Below, in pieces: positions 28,134-32,196 of a DNA stretch of 32,196 bases. Within the stretch, counting starts at the first letter, position 1. Every line of letters starts with the position of its first letter. The notes beneath the pieces are model-generated. The model made no database searches. It was not told the DNA's origin and worked only from the letters and a program-made list of their open reading frames with translations. Source of the DNA: a bacterium (GTDB taxonomy: Bacteria > Patescibacteriota > Minisyncoccia > Phycocordibacterales > UBA10002); contig JAUSFR010000065.1 of the NCBI GenBank assembly GCA_030649775.1, positions 1 to 32,196 on the forward strand, in the 5' to 3' direction. Position numbers and translations under genes: made by a program.

Positions 28134-28740
28134 ACGAGGAGCGGTTTTTGAGCGCGTTTTTGAGAGTTTTTGCGTCGGCGTATTCGAGCTCACTGCCGGT
28201 TGAAAGGCCTCGGCCGAGCATACTTATGGTAACCCCGTACGGGGTAAGGAGTGCTCTAAGTTCGTCAGCCGTGTGCTCGCCATCGGGGTTTGCGGAGAGG
28301 GCGAGAATGACTTCTTTCACGGTCCCGTTTTTAACTTCTTTTTCCACGCGGGATGTGAGCTCTTTCAGACGGAGTGCATCCCCGTTTTTCCGTTCAATAA
28401 GCGCGATGGTTCCGCCAAGCACGAAATACTTTCCCTCATACGTTTTGCTTTTCTCCATCGCTTCAAGGTCGGTGTCTTTTGCTACCACCATAAGCTCCCC
28501 AGTCGCTCGGCTTTTATCGGAGCAGATGGGGCAGAGAGGTGCCGATGTTCGCTTTGCAAAGAAGCGGAAACAGTCGGTGCACTGCACGATGTCGTGCTTG
28601 AGTGTAGCAATGTGGTCGGTAAGTTCCTGTAGGAACGATGGCTCCCGCGAAAGCAAAAAAAAGACAAAACGTTTTGCTTGCCGTGGTCCAATGCCGGGAA
28701 AGGCACGGAAGAGTTCGGTTAGTTTATCAAAAGTAGACAT
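28132..28740 (-). CDS. recR: Recombination mediator RecR
   Basis: Ring-forming partner of RecO and RecF that loads RecA at gaps. An N-terminal helix-hairpin-helix is seen in LTELFRAFPGIGPRQAKRFVFFLL. A zinc finger has cysteines 54, 57, 70 and 73 (CTDC ... CPIC). The Toprim domain has LMVVAKDTDLEAME and VILALSANPDGEHTADEL, and the C-terminal Walker-B-like GVTISMLGRGLSTGSELEYAD follows. At 202 residues it is full length. The start at 28740 (MSTFDKLTELF) was chosen over a farther ATG inside the spacer repeat. It is downstream of dnaB on the same strand, separated by a repeat spacer. The usual partners dnaX and ybaB are absent. Confidence 0.95.
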   Translation of the reverse strand: MSTFDKLTELFRAFPGIGPRQAKRFVFFLLSREPSFLQELTDHIATLKHDIVQCTDCFRFFAKRTSAPLCPICSDKSRATGELMVVAKDTDLEAMEKSKTYEGKYFVLGGTIALIERKNGDALRLKELTSRVEKEVKNGTVKEVILALSANPDGEHTADELRALLTPYGVTISMLGRGLSTGSELEYADAKTLKNALKNRSS

Positions 28741-28834
28741 AAAAAAACACCAAACACCAAGATACAATAACCAAACAACAGTCAAAAAACAATAATCAAA
28801 TTCTGCTTGGAGCTTGTTTCTTGGTTATTGGTGA
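28741..28834. repeat. CCAATAAC-type palindromic spacer repeat
   Basis: The spacer between dnaB and recR has degenerate CCAAACACCAAGATACAATAACC units. On the right it has TTGTTTCTTGG and TTATTGGTGATTA, the latter blocks also present in the spacer before greA. Confidence 0.65.
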
Positions 28835-30226
28835 TTAAAAGGGTTCCGCTCCCGTCTTGGCCGTTCGTTCAAAATCGCTAAAATCGCTCTTCTCAAGCGA
28901 CTGGAACGTCGCTTTCTTTTCGTCAAAGTAGAGCTCAACTTTTCCCGTTGGACCGTTGCGGTGCTTCTCAATCAAAATCTCGGCGATGTTCGGGCGGTCG
29001 GAGTCTTCCTTGTATTTATCCTCGCGGTGAATGAACATCACGACGTCGGCGTCTTGTTCAATGGAACCCGAATCGCGCAGGTCGGAGAGGCGAGGACGGC
29101 CTCCGCGTTGTTCCACGGCGCGGGAAAGTTGCGAGAGCGCCAGTACCGGCACATCAAGTTCGCGGGCCAAGTGTTTGAGTGAGCGGGAAATTTCGGTGAC
29201 CTGCTGAACAAGATTGTCGCTATGCCTCGCTTGCGTGGGCGCCATAAGCTGGAGGTAGTCTACAATAATCATACCCAGACCCTTTTCGCTCTTGAGACGG
29301 CGCGCCACCGAACGCATCTTCAAAATATTGTTGGCGGGTTGGTCGTCAATGTAAATCGGAGCCTTGGAAAGACGGTCCAGCGAGTCGCGGATTTTCCCGA
29401 ATTCGTCGGCGGCATTCAGTTTCCCCGTGCGCAGTTTCCACGCGTCCACCTTTGATTCCGCCGCGAGCATACGGTCTACGAGTTGTTGCGAGCTCATTTC
29501 AAGGGAGAAGATACCGACGGGTACATTATGATTGGTCGCCGCCATACGAGCGATGTCCAGCGCGAGTGAGGTCTTTCCCATGCTCGGCCGTGCCGCGAGG
29601 ATGATGAGGTCGGACTTTTGAAATCCGGCAAGTTTGTTGTCCAGTTCCTTGAAGCCCGTCGGAACACCACGAAGCTCGTCTCCGGATTTATGTAGACGAT
29701 CCAAACGCTCCCACGCTTCACCGAGGGTGTCTTTGAGTTCAATAAACTTATGCACCCCCGAACGCTGGGTAATTTCAAAGATACGTTTTTCCGCGCGCTC
29801 CATAAGATTTTCCAAATCTTCCGCGTCCGCGTAGCCAAGCTCACCGAGGTACTCCGACGCCTCAATGAGATTGCGCATTAAATGCTTCTTCTGGATAATT
29901 TCGGCGTAGTGTTGAAGGTTGGTGGAGGAGGGAACACTCGCGGTAAGCTCCGCGAGATAGGACGCGCCACCGGACGCTTCAATTTCATTTTTTTCGGTGA
30001 GTCGCGAAGAAAGCGAGAGGAGGTCAATCGGGATATTTTTACTCCCCAGTTCGGTCATCGCCTTCCAGATGAGACGATGCCGTCCGGAATAAAAGGCAGT
30101 CTCAACAATAACGTCCTGTACATCCGAAAGACCGTCGGGCCGTAGCATAATGGAACCGAGGAGTGCCTTCTCGGCATCCAGGTTTTGGGGAGGAACGCGA
30201 AGTTTGGAGGATTTGTTGTCAGCCAT
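28835..30226 (-). CDS. dnaB: Replicative DNA helicase DnaB
   Basis: Hexameric 5'-3' helicase at the replication fork. The N-terminal domain starts PPQNLDAEKALLGSIMLRPDGL and serves primase interaction. The RecA-like ATPase follows, with Walker A ILAARPSMGKTS, Walker B GMIIVDYLQLM, and the conserved LSQLSRAVEQRGGRPRLSDLRDSGSIEQDADVV arginine-finger region. At 463 residues it is typical and has no intein. ATG 30226 was chosen; an in-frame GTG at 30241 lies within the terminal repeat of the element upstream. The element begins 6 nt before the ATG, so promoter and leader must lie in it. AAGGTGG of the repeat is a distant Shine-Dalgarno candidate. Confidence 0.97.
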   Translation of the reverse strand: MADNKSSKLRVPPQNLDAEKALLGSIMLRPDGLSDVQDVIVETAFYSGRHRLIWKAMTELGSKNIPIDLLSLSSRLTEKNEIEASGGASYLAELTASVPSSTNLQHYAEIIQKKHLMRNLIEASEYLGELGYADAEDLENLMERAEKRIFEITQRSGVHKFIELKDTLGEAWERLDRLHKSGDELRGVPTGFKELDNKLAGFQKSDLIILAARPSMGKTSLALDIARMAATNHNVPVGIFSLEMSSQQLVDRMLAAESKVDAWKLRTGKLNAADEFGKIRDSLDRLSKAPIYIDDQPANNILKMRSVARRLKSEKGLGMIIVDYLQLMAPTQARHSDNLVQQVTEISRSLKHLARELDVPVLALSQLSRAVEQRGGRPRLSDLRDSGSIEQDADVVMFIHREDKYKEDSDRPNIAEILIEKHRNGPTGKVELYFDEKKATFQSLEKSDFSDFERTAKTGAEPF

Positions 30227-30232
30227 AATGCT

Positions 30233-30418
30233 AGAACCCACCTTAAAATAAACCGTTTTGGTTATTTACCTTAAAAGACTTGGCTACTGCGAGCGTTTTT
30301 TCTCGGCTATGACTTGTCGCGGAGCCTTGCCATAGGTAAGCTATGACTCGGTTTCCGCGACAGCGTCTCGCTCGAGAAAAAACGCTCTCGTTACGCCATT
30401 TATTTTAAGGTGGGTTCT
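30233..30418. mobile_element. MITE-like nested inverted-repeat element before dnaB
   Basis: Perfect 20-bp terminal inverted repeats (AGAACCCACCTTAAAATAAA, 30233-30252, against 30399-30418) enclose a perfect 15-bp inner repeat (GAGCGTTTTTTCTCG, 30291-30305, against 30373-30387). A 9-bp pair TGTCGCGGA/TCCGCGACA (30315-30323, 30354-30362) follows, and the centre has a CTTGCC-ATA-GGTAAG hairpin. GCTATGACT occurs twice as a direct repeat. There is no coding capacity. An outer pair ATGCTAGAA/TTCTAGCAT extends beyond the ends. Confidence 0.7.
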
Positions 30419-30494
30419 CTGCATTCTAGCATGGCTCGGAAGTCCTCGGTCAATAAAGTTTTAGGACAAGCGGTGGGTAAGCTGTGAACAACCG

Positions 30495-30562
30495 CCGTAG
30501 GCGAGCAGTGGTCGTATGACCACAACCTCCGTAGGCGAGCAGTGGTCGCAGACCCACAAAAA
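30495..30562. repeat. Two tandem 34-bp hairpin units
   Basis: CCGTAGGCGAGCAGTGGTCG occurs at 30495-30514 and 30529-30548. Each copy is followed by a short hairpin: GTGGTC-GTAT-GACCAC in the first, and an imperfect version in the second. There are only two units and no cas genes, so this is not a CRISPR array. The stretch from 30419 to 30494 shows nothing else recognisable. Confidence 0.6.
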
Positions 30563-30590
30563 TGCCCGACTCACATCAGCGAGTCGGGCA
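30558..30590 (-). terminator. Terminator of the membrane protein gene at 30613-30906
   Basis: On the minus strand TGCCCGACTC pairs with GAGTCGGGCA, followed by five T residues. Confidence 0.8.
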
Positions 30591-30612
30591 AGGGAAGACG
30601 GGGGGGGTAGCG

Positions 30613-30906
30613 TCAGGCGTGGAAGTGAGCGCCACTGGGGTGGCGAGAGTATGTATAGTTATCCTCCAAATCCGGACGATACGGCTTGTTTCCCGCTTTG
30701 GAGAGTCCAATAAGTACTATCCACGCTATCTGTAGAGCAATCCAAACGAGACCGCCCACGACCGTCATCAGAAAGACGATGAGTGGGGAAGTCTTGGGAA
30801 CAAACCACCAGCCGACTCCATACAGCAAGGCGGGAACGAGAAGAAGGACGATAAAAATACCACTGGACAAAAAGCCAGCCACTTTGAGAGACAGTTTCGT
30901 TTTCAT
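30613..30906 (-). CDS. Small two-helix membrane protein
   Basis: A 97-residue protein with two membrane helices (VAGFLSSGIFIVLLLVPALLYG and LIVFLMTVVGGLVWIALQIAWIVLIG) and a polar tail ending GAHFHA. No known family was recognised. The segment WWFVPKTSP followed by GGLVWIALQI resembles WWHIPNTSP and SGIIWLVLQI in the next protein upstream (31024-31353), so the two genes look like a tandem duplication. Its own terminator follows. Confidence 0.65.
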   Translation of the reverse strand: MKTKLSLKVAGFLSSGIFIVLLLVPALLYGVGWWFVPKTSPLIVFLMTVVGGLVWIALQIAWIVLIGLSKAGNKPYRPDLEDNYTYSRHPSGAHFHA

Positions 30907-30965
30907 CTATCTCAAGTTTGCTACTTACTCTTATGCCCGTCAAGCTCGTTTTGGCGACTCGGTAC

Positions 30966-30994
30966 AAAAAAGCCGGCACATTACTGTGTCCGGC
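30966..30994 (-). terminator. Terminator of the membrane protein gene at 31024-31353
   Basis: GCCGGCACA pairs with TGTGTCCGGC (one bulged T). On the minus strand it is followed by six T residues. Confidence 0.75.
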
Positions 30995-31023
30995 ACCTAC
31001 CCTTTCTTCTAGAGGCACAGAAT

Positions 31024-31353
31024 CTACAGGGTAAAAACATACATTCCCAAACCCGTAACCATTGAGATTAAAAGAACAGTCAATATCCATGAGACACGCC
31101 CAAGAATCGCGCACACTCGTTTGTCAAATTCCGCAGGCGTGTCCCACCAGAGGCAGACGAACATCCAGACGCATATTTGTAGCACCAGCCAGATAATTCC
31201 ACTCGCGATGAGGATATTGAATTTTCCTGGTGACGTGTTTGGTATATGCCACCACATGAGCAAATACATCCACGTGGGAATAAGGCCAAGAATTGTCGTA
31301 AATGTAACCGCATAGCCGACATTTAGCGAATCGATAAGGTATTGTTTTTTCAT
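31024..31353 (-). CDS. Small three-helix membrane protein
   Basis: A 109-residue protein with three predicted membrane helices (TFTTILGLIPTWMYLLMWW, ILIASGIIWLVLQICVWMFVCLWW and VSWILTVLLISMVTGLGMYVF). It starts MKKQYLIDSLNVGYA. The WWHIPNTSP ... GIIWLVLQI region is shared with the protein at 30613-30906, pointing to paralogy. No function can be named. Its terminator follows and separates it from its paralogue. Confidence 0.65.
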   Translation of the reverse strand: MKKQYLIDSLNVGYAVTFTTILGLIPTWMYLLMWWHIPNTSPGKFNILIASGIIWLVLQICVWMFVCLWWDTPAEFDKRVCAILGRVSWILTVLLISMVTGLGMYVFTL

Positions 31354-31432
31354 AAGAAGAGCGAAGTTTCGGATACTATCCTGCCACTTTTTGTACCCCC
31401 CGTCAATCCATTCGTGTACGGCGGTAATGCGG

Positions 31433-31438
31433 TATAAT
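31433..31438 (+). promoter_or_regulatory. -10 box of the nucleotidyltransferase gene
   Basis: A perfect TATAAT places the start near 31445, about 4 nt before the ATG. The -35 region is weak. Confidence 0.6.
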
Positions 31439-31448
31439 CCTCGTTACT

Positions 31449-32126
31449 ATGCAAGCCGTTATTTTAGCCGCAGGACTCGGGACGCGAATGCGTCCCCTCA
31501 CAAACACGGTCGCAAAACCGCTTCTCAAGATAGGGAAGCGAGCGCTTTTGGACTACACCTTTGACGCGCTTCCCGATGAGGTGGATGAAGTGATTGTGGT
31601 GATTGGGTATTTAGGTGAGCAGATAAAATCGCATCTAGGGGAGTCATTCCGAGGAAGGAATATAAAATATGTTGTTCAGGAGAAACTTGAAGGTACGGCA
31701 AAAGCACTTTTCGAAGCGAAGCCACTGCTCAAAGGAAAGTTTCTGGTACTGATGGCCGACGATATTTATGTGCACGAGGATATCAGAAAGTGTCTGAAGC
31801 ACGACTACGCCATCCTTGTGATGCGCTCAACCGAGGAGGGACCCGGAGGGAAGGTAAAGCTTGATGAGAAGAATCAGCTCGTGAGTGTGGAAGAAGGGAA
31901 GGCACATCCCGCAGGTACGCTTATTAGCACCAATGTGTTTGTGCTTACTCCCGAAATCTTTACCTATGAGCCGGTAAAACTCACCGATAGAGAAGGGGAG
32001 TGGGGATTGCCCCAAACGGTGGTGGAGCTTTCTAAGGACTACTCGGTCGCCGTAGTAGAAGCCACTCGCTGGATAAAAATCACCACCCCCGAAGACCTAG
32101 AACTTGCCGAGAAGCTGTTAGTTTGA
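31449..32126 (+). CDS. Sugar-phosphate nucleotidyltransferase
   Basis: An NTP_transferase family protein of 225 residues that makes an NDP-sugar from NTP and sugar 1-phosphate. The nucleotide-binding signature LAAGLGTRMRPLT is near residue 6, with VAKPLL following. VVIGYLGEQIKSHLG, VVQEKLEGTAKALFEA and VLMADDIYV are the later core blocks; the aspartates probably bind metal. It lacks the C-terminal beta-helix of GlmU or GlgC. Which sugar and base are used cannot be told; the nearest types are RmlA-like glucose or mannose 1-phosphate transferases. It may supply cell-surface polysaccharide synthesis. A very short leader is predicted. Confidence 0.88.
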   Translation: MQAVILAAGLGTRMRPLTNTVAKPLLKIGKRALLDYTFDALPDEVDEVIVVIGYLGEQIKSHLGESFRGRNIKYVVQEKLEGTAKALFEAKPLLKGKFLVLMADDIYVHEDIRKCLKHDYAILVMRSTEEGPGGKVKLDEKNQLVSVEEGKAHPAGTLISTNVFVLTPEIFTYEPVKLTDREGEWGLPQTVVELSKDYSVAVVEATRWIKITTPEDLELAEKLLV

Positions 32127-32158
32127 GTGCAAACGTACCGTGACTAGCCGAACAAGTC

Positions 32159-32196
32159 ATTCATTAATAACATGCTATAGCATGTTATTAATGAAT
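32159..32196. repeat. Perfect 38-bp palindrome at the window end
   Basis: ATTCATTAATAACATGCTA (32159-32177) is followed by its exact reverse complement to the last base. The inner 12 bases of each arm match the palindrome at 28094-28133. It may continue beyond the window. Confidence 0.95.

Noticed and set aside
30482..30490. DnaA box near dnaB (TTGTTCACA on the minus strand)
   Set aside because: Two mismatches to consensus and no companion boxes.
30495..30562. Possible CRISPR array
   Set aside because: Only two repeats, no spacer regularity, and no cas operon. The Cas2-like protein at 4068-4667 has a PaaX-type architecture with a helix-turn-helix domain.

Overview
The window looks like a chromosomal segment of a Candidate Phyla Radiation (Patescibacteria) bacterium, most likely a parcubacterium. 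That placement is an inference from several traits. The genes are compact and mostly housekeeping. The prolyl-tRNA synthetase lacks its editing insert, the pyruvate kinase is strongly shortened, and MreD and the DNA polymerase III delta'-like protein are small. Many genes have no Shine-Dalgarno sequence or start almost at their promoter -10 box. Intergenic spacers are full of short degenerate repeats and palindromes. TGA is used as an ordinary stop codon, so this is genetic code 11.

Layout. 1-4000: a delta'-like clamp-loader protein, frr, rseP and proS. 4031-4713: a PaaX/Cas2-like gene enclosed by two related 36-bp palindromes. 4808-8733: the elongation cluster mreB-mreC-mreD-PBP2. 8890-10937: greA and lysS. 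10978-12695: three unrecognised genes with strong terminators and structured leaders. 12700-16803: the division cluster mraZ-rsmH-ftsL-ftsI, preceded by an unusually complex 500-bp leader region. 16901-20520, minus strand: the lower-glycolysis operon gpmI-pyk-eno. 20537-20764: a nested inverted-repeat element that reaches into the 3' end of a 2-hydroxyacid dehydrogenase gene. 21868-21939: tRNA-Glu. 22108-24655: a methyltransferase and an exported beta-propeller protein with peptidoglycan-binding domains. 24756-26361, minus strand: small unknown genes and a GatB/YqeY protein. 26445-27905: rmuC and rplU. 28132-30226, minus strand: recR and dnaB, with a second large nested inverted-repeat element directly in front of dnaB. 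30613-31353: two paralogous small membrane proteins. 31449-32126: a sugar nucleotidyltransferase, followed by a palindrome that runs to the window edge.

Functionally the window links cell-wall elongation (MreBCD and PBP2), septal wall synthesis and division (MraZ, RsmH, FtsL, FtsI), replication and repair (DnaB, RecR, RmuC, delta'-like protein), translation (frr, proS, lysS, rplU, tRNA-Glu) and the payoff phase of glycolysis.

The most unusual content is non-coding. One ~100-nt three-way-junction element ends exactly at the start codon of proS and at a duplicated mraZ start, and the two copies show compensatory changes. Several families of near-perfect palindromes recur with compensated arm changes. 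Two MITE-like nested inverted-repeat elements sit at gene ends. Whole intergenic spacers are built from imperfect palindromes that fit between one stop codon and the next start codon.
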